Of a DNA stretch of 64,000 bases, positions 17,937 to 25,923 are shown in pieces; positions within the stretch are counted from its first letter, which is position 1, and each line of letters begins with the position of its first letter. Under the pieces are notes generated by a model. That model searched no databases, was not told the origin of the DNA, and saw nothing but the letters and a program-made list of their open reading frames with translations. This DNA is from Novosphingobium profundi (lineage in GTDB: Bacteria > Pseudomonadota > Alphaproteobacteria > Sphingomonadales > Sphingomonadaceae): contig NZ_JABWCU010000010.1 of the NCBI RefSeq assembly GCF_018491765.1, positions 186,001 through 250,000 of the forward strand, read 5' to 3'. A program made the translations under genes and the position numbers.

Positions 17937-18854
17937 CTAGGAGGCCTCGCCGATGTGTTCGCGCAGCCAGGTGGCCTCGTCGCTGGGATTGCGATGGAAG
18001 TGACGCTTGAAGTCGCGGCTGAACTGCGCGGGGCTGGCATAGCCAACCTGCAGCGCGACCGCGGCTATGGACGCTTCGCGCCGCGCGATCATCAGGCGCG
18101 CCTCGTGCAGGCGCATCGCCTTGATGTACTGCATGGGCGAACTGCCGGTGAGAGCCTTGAATCCCGCGTGGTACGAGGCCACGCTCATCCCGGCGGCCTG
18201 GGCGAGGGCGGGTACGGTGAGCTTTTCGTGATAGCTTGCGCGGATCACGGATAGGCTCCTGACCACCCGGTCGGCCCCTCCGTCGCGCTGCAGGGCAGTC
18301 AGAAGGGGGCGTGCCTGCGGCCCCGTCATCACGCGAAAATGCAATTCGCGCAGGAGGCCAGGCCCCAGGATCGAGGTTTCCTGCGAGGTCTGGAGAGCCA
18401 CCAGCAAACGTCGCAGCGCATCGCGAATGGTCGGTTCCGTCGGGCTGGAGACGAGACCGCGTGCGGGCTCGCGGGCGTGCGAGGCGTCCGGCATCATCCT
18501 GTCCGAGGCCATCATGGCGGCGATCTCGGCCGCGAGTTGCAGGTCGAAGTCGAGATAGATGGCGAGCAGGGGGTAACCCGGGTGGGCCTGCGAAGCCATG
18601 CGAAAGGGCACCGGCACCGCGATCGCGAGGTAGTGATCGGCATCGTAGCGATAGACGTCTCCATCGAGAAAGCCCTGCTTCGAGCCTTGCAGGACAAAGA
18701 CGGCACCGGGCCGGTAGAGCACCGGCACGTCCTCGAGCATGGCTTCCGAACGCAGGATGCGCAGGCCGGGAAGGCGGGTCGAATTGTACCCGTGCCGGGG
18801 CGCAAGAGCGGCGGCCAGGTCCACGAGACAGGGCATTTCACGTGCAAGTGTCAT
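17937..18854 (-). CDS. AraC-family transcriptional regulator
   Basis: 305 residues from ATG 18854. The N-terminal half matches the AraC_N type (PGLRILRSEAMLEDVPVLYR, then VFVLQGSKQGFLDGDVYRYD and HYLAIAVPVPF). The C-terminal half has the two helix-turn-helix motifs (LTVPALAQAAGMSVASYHAG; SIAAVALQVGYASPAQFSRD) and the FKRHFHRNPSD signature. Upstream in-frame starts would run into the divergent SDR gene and are disfavoured, although no strong ribosome site marks 18854. AraC_N regulators of this kind usually activate the neighbouring oxidoreductase in response to an aldehyde or ketone; the divergent SDR gene is the obvious target. Confidence 0.9.
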   Translation of the reverse strand: MTLAREMPCLVDLAAALAPRHGYNSTRLPGLRILRSEAMLEDVPVLYRPGAVFVLQGSKQGFLDGDVYRYDADHYLAIAVPVPFRMASQAHPGYPLLAIYLDFDLQLAAEIAAMMASDRMMPDASHAREPARGLVSSPTEPTIRDALRRLLVALQTSQETSILGPGLLRELHFRVMTGPQARPLLTALQRDGGADRVVRSLSVIRASYHEKLTVPALAQAAGMSVASYHAGFKALTGSSPMQYIKAMRLHEARLMIARREASIAAVALQVGYASPAQFSRDFKRHFHRNPSDEATWLREHIGEAS

Positions 18855-18949
18855 AGGATCGAGCAAGAATTTCAGAGAAATGGCCGTTTTCCGGACCAGA
18901 GGATTGTACCATTTGGCAAGGCATAAAGGCAACCAGCAGGAACACCGCC

Positions 18950-19777
18950 ATGTCACGACGCACCTTCTTCATCACCGGGGCGAATTCGGGCTTCGGATTT
19001 GCCATCGCCGAGGCCGCGCTTGAAGCCGGCCACCGCGTCATCGGCACGGTCCGATCCGAGGCCGCGCGGGCACGCCTGATCGAACGCCTGCCTGAAGCGA
19101 TAGCGGTCCTATGCGATGTCACGCAGTTCGAGACGGTGGAGGCTATCGTCGCGCAAGCGGACCGCGAACATGGCCCGATCGATGTCCTGATCAACAACGC
19201 GGGCTATGGCCACGAAGGCATTCTCGAGGAATCTCCGCTCGAGGAAATGCGCCGCCAGTTCGACGTCAATGTGTTCGGAGCGGTCGCGGTCGCCAAGGCG
19301 CTTCTGCCCCGCTTTCGCGAACGTCGCCGTGGCTTCATCGTCAATGTGACCTCGATGGGCGGAATGATCACCATGCCCGGAATCGCCTACTACTGCGGCA
19401 GCAAGTTTGCGCTGCAGGGCATTTCGGAGGTGATGCGCGCGGAAATGGCGCCTTTCGGCGTCCACGTCACGGCGCTGTGCCCGGGTTCCTTCCGCACCGA
19501 CTGGGCGGGACGATCGATGGTCCGCAGCGCGCGCGTGATCGCCGACTACGACGCCCAGTTCGATCCGATCCGGGCTGCGCGCAAGGCGAAGAACGGCAAG
19601 CAGGCCGGCGATCCCGCCCGGCTCGCCCAGGCCGTCCTCACCCTGATCGACGCCGAAGCGCCGCCACCGCAGTTGCTGCTGGGGAGCGATGCCCTGCGCC
19701 TCGTGCGCGAGCGCTACGAGGACATGGCTCGCGAGATCGAGGCATGGGAGAGCCTGACCTTGTCCACGGATGGATGA
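18950..19777 (+). CDS. Short-chain dehydrogenase/reductase
   Basis: 275 residues of the classical SDR family. NAD(P)-binding TITGANSGFG-type motif at the start (FFITGANSGFGFAIAEAALE), the NNAG motif (DVLINNAGYGHEG), catalytic Ser (VNVTSMGGM), the YxxxK pair (YYCGSKFAL) and PG motif (CPGSFRTDW). The C-terminal part resembles oxidoreductases acting on steroid-like or lipid-like alcohols, but the substrate is not deducible. AGGA 8 bases before ATG 18950 supports the start. It is divergent from an AraC regulator that probably controls it. Confidence 0.9.
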   Translation: MSRRTFFITGANSGFGFAIAEAALEAGHRVIGTVRSEAARARLIERLPEAIAVLCDVTQFETVEAIVAQADREHGPIDVLINNAGYGHEGILEESPLEEMRRQFDVNVFGAVAVAKALLPRFRERRRGFIVNVTSMGGMITMPGIAYYCGSKFALQGISEVMRAEMAPFGVHVTALCPGSFRTDWAGRSMVRSARVIADYDAQFDPIRAARKAKNGKQAGDPARLAQAVLTLIDAEAPPPQLLLGSDALRLVRERYEDMAREIEAWESLTLSTDG

Positions 19778-19834
19778 GCCGAACGCACGTGCACCCGCGC
19801 CGCGATGGATCGGGGCCTGTTCGGACGACAAAGG

Positions 19835-20539
19835 TCAGGCTGCGTCATCGCGGCCATGGCGCTTATCCATGTCCCGTCGCCAACGCAGGCGAAGGGTCCC
19901 GGGGCGGATGGCGTACCTCTCTTCCAAAAAGCGGGCGCCCACGATCCGGTCTGCACGAAAGTGGCGGAAATCCTCCCGCAACTCGCACCAGGCCGCAAGC
20001 ATGCGTGCCTCGTCGAGAAAGCCGAGGATGATCGGCCAGATGACCCGCACCGTGGGGGCCTCGTGTTGATCGAGATACTCGATCTCGATCTTGCGGCCCT
20101 CTCGGATCCACTGGCGGGTCCGCGCCAGGTCGATCCGATCGGCGACATTCGCTATCGGGGGCCGCGTGCCGATGGCGGGATGGGCAATCACCGGGCGCAG
20201 GCGCTCGGGTACCACCCGGGTGATCTTGGCGATCAGGTCACGGGCGGCGTTGGCGAGAGCCGGGTCCCCGCGCCCGGCGACCCACTGCGCGCCCAGCACG
20301 GCGGCCTCGATCTCGTCGGCTGTCAGCATCAACGGTGGCATGTCGAAGGAATCGTCGAGGATATATCCGAATCCCGCCTCTCCTTGCACGGGTACGCGCT
20401 GGGCGATCAGGTCCGCGACATCGCGATAGACCGTGCGCCTGGATACCTCCAATTCGCGGGCGATCTCATCCGCCGTCACGGGCCGAGACGAGCGACGCAA
20501 TATCTGGATTATCTGGAACAATCTGTCTGCACGGCGCAC
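19835..20539 (-). CDS. YafY-type HTH/WYL transcriptional regulator
   Basis: 234 residues starting at GTG 20539 (VRRADRLFQIIQILRRSSRP), with AGGAG 8 bases upstream on the minus strand. An N-terminal winged helix (VTADEIARELEVSRRTVYRD) is followed by the WYL ligand-binding domain (QWIREGRKIEIEYLDQHEAP) and a C-terminal arginine-rich segment. YafY/WYL proteins are usually repressors or activators responding to small ligands. The gene is divergent from a glutathione S-transferase with a perfect 11-bp inverted repeat between them, so autoregulation and GST control are likely. Confidence 0.9.
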   Translation of the reverse strand: MRRADRLFQIIQILRRSSRPVTADEIARELEVSRRTVYRDVADLIAQRVPVQGEAGFGYILDDSFDMPPLMLTADEIEAAVLGAQWVAGRGDPALANAARDLIAKITRVVPERLRPVIAHPAIGTRPPIANVADRIDLARTRQWIREGRKIEIEYLDQHEAPTVRVIWPIILGFLDEARMLAAWCELREDFRHFRADRIVGARFLEERYAIRPGTLRLRWRRDMDKRHGRDDAA

Positions 20540-20549
20540 GGCTTGGTCT

Positions 20550-20575
20550 CCTGCTGACAGAATGCTGTCAGCAGG
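20550..20575. promoter_or_regulatory. Probable operator of the YafY-type regulator
   Basis: CCTGCTGACAG (20550-20560) and CTGTCAGCAGG (20565-20575) are perfect inverted repeats around AATG. The core TGACA-N6-TGTCA lies between the start codons of the WYL regulator and the GST gene and overlaps the regulator's ribosome site. Confidence 0.75.
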
Positions 20576-20643
20576 CCCTGGATACAAGCGGGAATGCCTT
20601 GCGACACCGGTCGCAGAGCGAAAACCCATCGAGGAAATTCCCC

Positions 20644-21255
20644 ATGATCACCTTGTTCCACGCTCCGCAATCTCGCTCTTCCCGCATTATCTGGCTGCTG
20701 GAGGAACTGGGGGCTACGTACGAAATCCGGCCTGTCTCGATCTTCCGGCCGATGACCGGCAAGGGACTTCCCGATCCGGCGAACCCGCATCCAGACGGGC
20801 GGGTCCCGGCCATTCTCGATGACGATAGGCTCGTCACCGAATCCGTGGGTATCGTGCTTTATCTGGCCGATGCGTTTGCGGCGGCCGGGCTGGCGCCTGT
20901 GCCGGGCGATCGGCGCCGGGGGGAGTATCTTGGCTGGATTGCCTGGTATGCGACCGAACTTGAGCAGGCCATGTTCGCGGGCCTGTCCGGCGCATTGGCG
21001 CAGTCGCCCGGCAAGCAGCGCGATCATGCTGCCGTGCTGGCACGGCTGCGCAACGCGCTTGTTGAAGGGCCCTATGTAATGGGTGCCGAGTTCACGGCTG
21101 CCGACGTGCTCATCGCCAGCGCGCTGGGCTTTGGACGAAGCGCATTTCCGGACGATGAGGTGCTGGATGCCTATGTCGCGCGATGCCGCGCCCGTCCTGC
21201 GGCCATCCGCAGCCTGGCTCGGGACGATCAATCCGGTTTGCAAGTGGCCGCCTGA
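20644..21255 (+). CDS. Glutathione S-transferase family protein
   Basis: 203 residues. A thioredoxin-like N-terminal domain (MITLFHAPQSRSSRIIWLLE, with GRVPAILDDDRLVTESVGIV as the gamma-glutamyl-binding cis-Pro and ES motif) is followed by the all-helical C-terminal domain (FTAADVLIASALGFGRS with the N-capping box). It conjugates glutathione to electrophiles or acts as a thiol reductase in the cytoplasm. GAGGAAA 6-12 bases before ATG 20644 supports the start. It is divergent from the YafY-type regulator and presumably induced through the operator at 20550-20575. Confidence 0.92.
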   Translation: MITLFHAPQSRSSRIIWLLEELGATYEIRPVSIFRPMTGKGLPDPANPHPDGRVPAILDDDRLVTESVGIVLYLADAFAAAGLAPVPGDRRRGEYLGWIAWYATELEQAMFAGLSGALAQSPGKQRDHAAVLARLRNALVEGPYVMGAEFTAADVLIASALGFGRSAFPDDEVLDAYVARCRARPAAIRSLARDDQSGLQVAA

Positions 21256-21260
21256 CTGGC

Positions 21261-21303
21261 GCGCAGGCGATCCGGACTGGGCTTTGATCCGGATCGCCTG
21301 CGC
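21261..21303. terminator. 16-bp perfect stem between convergent genes
   Basis: GCGCAGGCGATCCGGA (21261-21276) is exactly complementary to 21288-21303, with an 11-base loop, 5 bases after the GST stop. It serves as terminator of GST and perhaps of the convergent MFS gene. AT-rich DNA follows. Confidence 0.75.
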
Positions 21304-21417
21304 CCCGCTCAAAACTCAAAAATTTAACATAAGAAATATTATCGGATTTGGCGGGTATGAGCTCCAAATGAATATGATAACGCCTGGAACATCGCCGGAC
21401 CCGGATAGCGCGCCCGC

Positions 21418-22956
21418 CTAGCCCTTCGCGCGACGCGTATCGCCGCTGTTCTCGCCTGCGGCATCATGCCCGCTGATCTGGGCGCCGGCGTCGCGGGCAA
21501 AGCGCACGTTCCAGATCGTGGCGCCCAGCGAAATCGCCGTCACCACCCAGAACGCGGCGGAAAAATCGCCAAGGGTGGCATGCTCGCTGCCATGGACCAG
21601 CATGGCGAGGTGCAGCGCCAAGGCGGCAACGCAGATGCCGAGCGAGAGCATAAGCTGCTGGAAGGTCGAGTAGAACGCGGTCGCGCTGCTCATCTGGCGC
21701 GGCGCGATGCCGTCATAGGCGATGGTGTTGTAGGCGGTGAACTGCAAGGACATGAAGAAGCCGGAGAACACGAGGATGGCGAACATCGCCCAGGTCGGCC
21801 AGTTCGGGCTGAACAGTCCGCAGGTGGCGTAGCCGGCCGTTGCGATCACGCCGTTCCAGATCAGCGTGCGCCGGAACCCGAAGCGGCGCAGAACGCGCGG
21901 GGCGACCGCCTTCATCGCGAGCGAACCGACCGCGGTGGCAACAGTGATCGTCCCGCTGCGCGCGGCGGTAAAGCCGAAGCCCACCTGCATCATCAGCGGG
22001 AGCAGAAAGGGCTGCGCGCCTTGCGTGATGCGGGTGACAGAGCCGGCGATCACCGAGAGACGGAACGTGGGGTCCCGGAGCAGCGTCAGGTCGAGGATCG
22101 CGCCTTCGCGGCCTCTGGCGCGGCGGATGTAGAGCACGCCCGCCACCGTGCCGATCGCGATCAGTCCCAGCGCCAGCGATCCCTTGCCCGCCCGGCTCGC
22201 CATCTCGAACCCGAACAGCAGGCAACCGAGCGAGACACCGCTCAGCACGAAGCCGGACAGGTCGAACGGCGCGACCTCGTCCTCCTTGAAATTGGCGATG
22301 TAGCGGCTCACCAGCCACAGCCCGACGAGGCCGATCGGCAGGTTGATGTAGAAGATCCAGCGCCAGTCGAGGTAGGTCACGATGAATCCGCCGAGCGGTG
22401 GTCCGGCGATTGGGCCGATCAGGGCCGGCACCAAGAGCCAGGACATCGCGTTGACCATGTCCTGCTTGGCGACCGAGCGCAGCAGCACGAGGCGTCCGAC
22501 CGGGATCATCATTGCCCCGCCCATCCCCTGCACGAACCGCGCGAGCACGATCAGTTCGAGCGTCGGTGCCTGTCCGCAGGCAAGGCTGCCCACCATGAAC
22601 AGCGCGATCGCGGCGCGGAATACCGTGCGCGAGCCGAACCTGTCGGCAAGCAGGCCCGAAGCCGGAATGAAGATCGCCAGGGCCAGCAGGTAGGACGTGA
22701 GCGCGATGCTCATGTCCTGTGCCCGCACCGCGAAATCGCGCGCCATCGTGGGAAGGGCCGTCGCCAGCACGGTCGCGTCGACGAATTCCATGAACAGCGC
22801 CGAGGCCACGATCAGCGCCACTAGGCGGTAGTTCTGCCCGGACGTCTGCGGCCCACCGGAATCGCGCGCCGGGGCGAGCGCACCGGCGGCGGGAACGATC
22901 CCGTCGCGCACCTCGGCGTTGACCGAGGCGATGCCACGGCGTCTCGGCGTCAGCAT
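21418..22956 (-). CDS. DHA2-type MFS drug transporter (EmrB-like)
   Basis: 512 residues with about 14 transmembrane helices. Diagnostic parts: FMEFVDATVLATALPTMARD after helix 1 (DHA2 motif D), GLLADRFGSRTVF (motif A), RFVQGMGGAMMIPVGR (motif B/1) and GPIAGPPLGGFI with TYLDWRWIFYINLPIG (motif C region). These proton-driven inner-membrane pumps export drugs or hydrophobic metabolites. A 40-residue cytoplasmic N-terminus precedes helix 1, so the true start could be further in. No membrane-fusion partner is adjacent. Confidence 0.92.
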   Translation of the reverse strand: MLTPRRRGIASVNAEVRDGIVPAAGALAPARDSGGPQTSGQNYRLVALIVASALFMEFVDATVLATALPTMARDFAVRAQDMSIALTSYLLALAIFIPASGLLADRFGSRTVFRAAIALFMVGSLACGQAPTLELIVLARFVQGMGGAMMIPVGRLVLLRSVAKQDMVNAMSWLLVPALIGPIAGPPLGGFIVTYLDWRWIFYINLPIGLVGLWLVSRYIANFKEDEVAPFDLSGFVLSGVSLGCLLFGFEMASRAGKGSLALGLIAIGTVAGVLYIRRARGREGAILDLTLLRDPTFRLSVIAGSVTRITQGAQPFLLPLMMQVGFGFTAARSGTITVATAVGSLAMKAVAPRVLRRFGFRRTLIWNGVIATAGYATCGLFSPNWPTWAMFAILVFSGFFMSLQFTAYNTIAYDGIAPRQMSSATAFYSTFQQLMLSLGICVAALALHLAMLVHGSEHATLGDFSAAFWVVTAISLGATIWNVRFARDAGAQISGHDAAGENSGDTRRAKG

Positions 22957-23360
22957 GGAAGCGCGAGAGGCAGAGCGGTGGAGGTCATGATCGATCAGCT
23001 TTCCGGTGGCGCGAAGGCGCCCGATGATGGCGACAAGGCGCCCGCGAAACGGTGCAGGACGCGCTTTCGTCGGCCGCGCGCCTTTGGATTGTTCCTATAG
23101 GCGAGGTTGCGTGTTTGGGAACCTTGCGCCGCCCGCAAGGGATGCAATGATTGCAACTGGTTTGGCGCGGTCGGACGCGGGCATGCATTTCCGCCAGTTG
23201 CATCAGGACTTTCGGCGCGAATTTGCCTTACGCGCCCTCCTCGATCGTTTCAAAGTGTTTCCGGGCCTGCGGCTTCATTGACCCTTCTTGAGTGGCGTGG
23301 AACGCATCTTTCGACGGAGTTCGAAGTCAAATCGGACCAATCCTTGAGAGGTGCCCCATC
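22957..23360. other. Intergenic region between divergent MFS and kinase genes
   Basis: About 400 bases with no convincing gene. It holds two inverted repeats: CCTTGCG-CCGCC-CGCAAGG (23122-23140), followed directly by TGCAAT-G-ATTGCA (23143-23155). They are good operator candidates for an unlinked regulator of the MFS pump or the kinase. Confidence 0.45.
23122..23155. promoter_or_regulatory. Two adjacent inverted repeats
   Basis: A perfect 7-bp stem (23122-23140) and a perfect 13-base palindrome TGCAAT-G-ATTGCA (23143-23155), two bases apart, between divergent genes. Function unknown. Confidence 0.4.
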
Positions 23361-24662
23361 GTGCGACGTCCCCACAAGCCCAAGCTTGTCGCTCTCGTCA
23401 TGTTGCTGTTCGTGTTCCTGGCCGCCGTGCAGCTGGGTGCCAGTCTCGCCTTCTACCAGGCCATAGACCGCCAGGCGGTTCGCGAAGATCATGCCCGCCG
23501 CATTGCGGAACTGCTGGTGGTGAGCGATCGCGTCCACACCTTGTCACCGGAACGGACGTCAGGCGCGATGAGCACCCGCCATCTGGTCGCGACGGTTACC
23601 CCGCAGCCGGAAATCGACACGCAGGCCTCCTCGCCCGATACACGCGACATCGCCGGCAAGATCGTCACCTGGGAACCGAGCTTGGCCGATCGTGCGCTGC
23701 GTCTGGCCAAAGTGCCGGGCGCGAACGAGACTTCGGACCTCGTCGGCTCCATCCGCCTTGGCGACGGAAACTGGCTGAACTTTCGCTCGCTGGACATCAA
23801 CTCGATGTGGCCGATCGCCAACCGGGCGATCGTGATGACCCTCGTGGGCGCCGCCAGCCTTCTCGCGCTGGGACTGGGCCTGCTCCACCTCCTGACCCGG
23901 CCGCTGCGCCGGCTGACCACGGCTGCAGACCGCATCGGCCACGGACGCGACGTCGATATTCGCGAAAGCGGCCCGCGCGACATCCGCGAGCTTGCCCATG
24001 CCATGAACCAGATGCAGGCGCGCATCGCCCGGCTGATCCGGGATCAGGCAAAGTCCTTCGAGGCGATAAGCCATGACTTGCGCACGCCGCTCGCGCGCCA
24101 GAAGATCGCGGCCGAACTTGTCGACGACGCGGAAATGTCGGCGCTCATGCTTGCCAACGTGGACGAGATGGAGGGCCTTCTCGCCTCGCTCCAGACGTTC
24201 CTGAAAGCAAACCGGATGCAGGCGAGACCCGAGACGCTGGAGCTCGAGGCTTTCGTCCGCGATGTCCTGTCGACCTTTGGTGACCACGTCGAAGTCCGCG
24301 CCAGCGAGAACATGCCGCTCAGCACGTATCGCGAACCGCTGGCGATGACCCTGTTCGCCCTTGCCGAAAATGCCATCCACTATGGCGAAAAAGCCTTGGT
24401 CGACATCGGCCGCGACGCCCAGGGCCGGGCGGCGATCGTCGTGCACGACAGCGGTCCCGGCATTCCCGAACAGTACTTCGAAGACATACTCGACCCCTTC
24501 TTCCGGCTCGATACGGCCCGAAGCCGCGATACGCCCGGCTTCGGACTGGGCATCCCCACCGCGTACTGCCTGATGACCCGCTTCAACGGGGAGCTCCACT
24601 TCGCCACCTCGGATGCAGGGGGCCTTGCCGTTCATGTGCGGGTGCCGAGCCCGGATAGCTAG
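23361..24662 (+). CDS. Orphan sensor histidine kinase (EnvZ-like layout)
   Basis: 433 residues from GTG 23361, with GAGAGG 9 bases upstream. Transmembrane helix 1 (VALVMLLFVFLAAVQLGASL), a periplasmic loop of about 120 residues, transmembrane helix 2 (IVMTLVGAASLLALGLGLLH), HAMP, then the phosphoacceptor box (SFEAISHDLRTPLARQ) and HATPase with N box (LFALAENAIHYG), G1 (DSGPGIP) and G2 (GFGLGI). All catalytic residues are present. No response regulator is adjacent, so its partner is elsewhere. The downstream neighbour is a convergent DUF1622 gene. Confidence 0.9.
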   Translation: MRRPHKPKLVALVMLLFVFLAAVQLGASLAFYQAIDRQAVREDHARRIAELLVVSDRVHTLSPERTSGAMSTRHLVATVTPQPEIDTQASSPDTRDIAGKIVTWEPSLADRALRLAKVPGANETSDLVGSIRLGDGNWLNFRSLDINSMWPIANRAIVMTLVGAASLLALGLGLLHLLTRPLRRLTTAADRIGHGRDVDIRESGPRDIRELAHAMNQMQARIARLIRDQAKSFEAISHDLRTPLARQKIAAELVDDAEMSALMLANVDEMEGLLASLQTFLKANRMQARPETLELEAFVRDVLSTFGDHVEVRASENMPLSTYREPLAMTLFALAENAIHYGEKALVDIGRDAQGRAAIVVHDSGPGIPEQYFEDILDPFFRLDTARSRDTPGFGLGIPTAYCLMTRFNGELHFATSDAGGLAVHVRVPSPDS

Positions 24663-24705
24663 AACCCGCCCGAGCGACCCGCCCGCTTGCGGGAGTGCGA
24701 CGCGG

Positions 24706-25056
24706 TCACTGCGAAGCCTTGATCTCCGTCACGCTCTTCATGTCCCGGTCGAGGAAGAAGCCGAGAAAGGTGCGAATTGCGGCAATTGCCGCCAGTTTGC
24801 CGATATCGTCCCAGGTGGGGGCTATCGCCGTGCGGATGATGTCCGCACCGAGCGCGAATTCCAGCGAGATGAGGATCCACGCGGCGAAGCGTTGCCACAC
24901 GCTCCGCACGAACGCGGGCATGGGGAGCGTGCGCGCGAAAAGGCCCTTGGCGATGTTGAGGGCCGCCATGAAGGCACCGATGAACACGGTGAGCACGGCC
25001 AGTGTCTCGACCACCAGCGCCGCCCCCTCAGCGAGTGTCTTGAAACTCTCTTCCAT
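24706..25056 (-). CDS. DUF1622 family membrane protein
   Basis: 116 residues matching DUF1622: an N-terminal helix pair (VVETLAVLTVFIGAFMAALN), a polar loop, FAAWILISLEFALGADIIRT and AAIAAIRTFLGFFLDRDM. The LEFxxGADIxxT and RTxLxFFLxxD elements are characteristic. Function is unknown, and it is predicted to sit in the inner membrane. It is divergent from the DUF202-like gene at 25246, another small membrane protein, and the two may respond to the same stress. Confidence 0.85.
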   Translation of the reverse strand: MEESFKTLAEGAALVVETLAVLTVFIGAFMAALNIAKGLFARTLPMPAFVRSVWQRFAAWILISLEFALGADIIRTAIAPTWDDIGKLAAIAAIRTFLGFFLDRDMKSVTEIKASQ

Positions 25057-25245
25057 CGCGGCTTCGCCTCCTGACGGCTTTGTGGGCGCGTTGCCCGTCC
25101 TGCAACATCTGCCTGTACGACCTCGGCACTATACCTGATGGGCCCGCCTGCGGGGCCGCGCTAGATTCCGCAAGTTCCCAAGGAACCTGTCCTGCCCACG
25201 CACCGCACGGGAGCGGGGTGGATGCGAGACGAGGAGAGAACGAAC

Positions 25246-25875
25246 ATGGCGCCCCCGATCCGCGAAAGTGCACCACTTCGGCCCGAGCGGGTGGACCCGC
25301 GCGAGGTCCCTCCCCTGCCCGAGATTGCGCCGGGCGAGGAAGGCAAGGCCGCGACCATCCTGTCGCGCTTTCGCACCACGCTTTCGCGTCGGCGCACCGG
25401 TCTTTCCGAGCACCGCACCGACCTTTCCGAATTCCGCACCGACTTGTCGCAGCACCGTACCGAACTCGGCATGCGCCGCACTGGCATGGCCATCCAGCGC
25501 ACCCGCATGGCGGCAGACCGGACCCTCATGGCCGAAGTGCGCACTTCGCTCTCGATGATCGGGTTCGGCTTCACGCTCTACCAGACCTTTCGCAAGCTGA
25601 GCGATGCCGAGATGATCGCGGCCTCGCACGCGCCCGGCAATTTCGGCCTCAGCCTGATCGTGCTGGGACTGATCATTCTTCTGGGCGGCATCGTGCGTCA
25701 CATCCAGTTTGCCAACGAACTGCGCGCGCGGCGCAAGGAACTGGTGGCCCAGTCGCTCGTGCACGGCGACGCGCGCTATCCCTTTTCGGTCACCTTGCTG
25801 GTTGCCATCGGCCTGCTGATCGTGGGCATTCTGGCCGTGCTCAACGTGGGCTTCGGGCTGCAGGTGTTCGGGTGA
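25246..25875 (+). CDS. DUF202-like membrane protein with a nine-fold RT heptad repeat
   Basis: 209 residues from ATG 25246, preceded by GAGGAGAG. A Pro/Glu-rich head is followed at about residues 42-104 by nine consecutive heptads of consensus xRTxLSx (for example RRTGLSE, HRTDLSE, FRTDLSQ, HRTELGM, QRTRMAA). The last merges into the DUF202 motif RTSLSMIGFGFTLYQTF. Helices about FGLSLIVLGLIILLGGIVRH and SVTLLVAIGLLIVGILAVL complete the DUF202/YidH-like membrane domain. Ordinary DUF202 proteins have only two RT motifs, so the extension is unusual. Function unknown; the heptads would form a long basic amphipathic helix at the membrane surface. Confidence 0.85.
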   Translation: MAPPIRESAPLRPERVDPREVPPLPEIAPGEEGKAATILSRFRTTLSRRRTGLSEHRTDLSEFRTDLSQHRTELGMRRTGMAIQRTRMAADRTLMAEVRTSLSMIGFGFTLYQTFRKLSDAEMIAASHAPGNFGLSLIVLGLIILLGGIVRHIQFANELRARRKELVAQSLVHGDARYPFSVTLLVAIGLLIVGILAVLNVGFGLQVFG

Positions 25876-25923
25876 CGGTACCGGCCACCCGCAAGGGTGG
25901 CCGGCCGATCGGCGCAGGCGCCG

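Noticed and set aside
25369..25557. Heptad array considered as a CRISPR-like or DNA tandem repeat
   Set aside because: The 21-base DNA units are too diverged and there are no spacers; the periodicity is at protein level.
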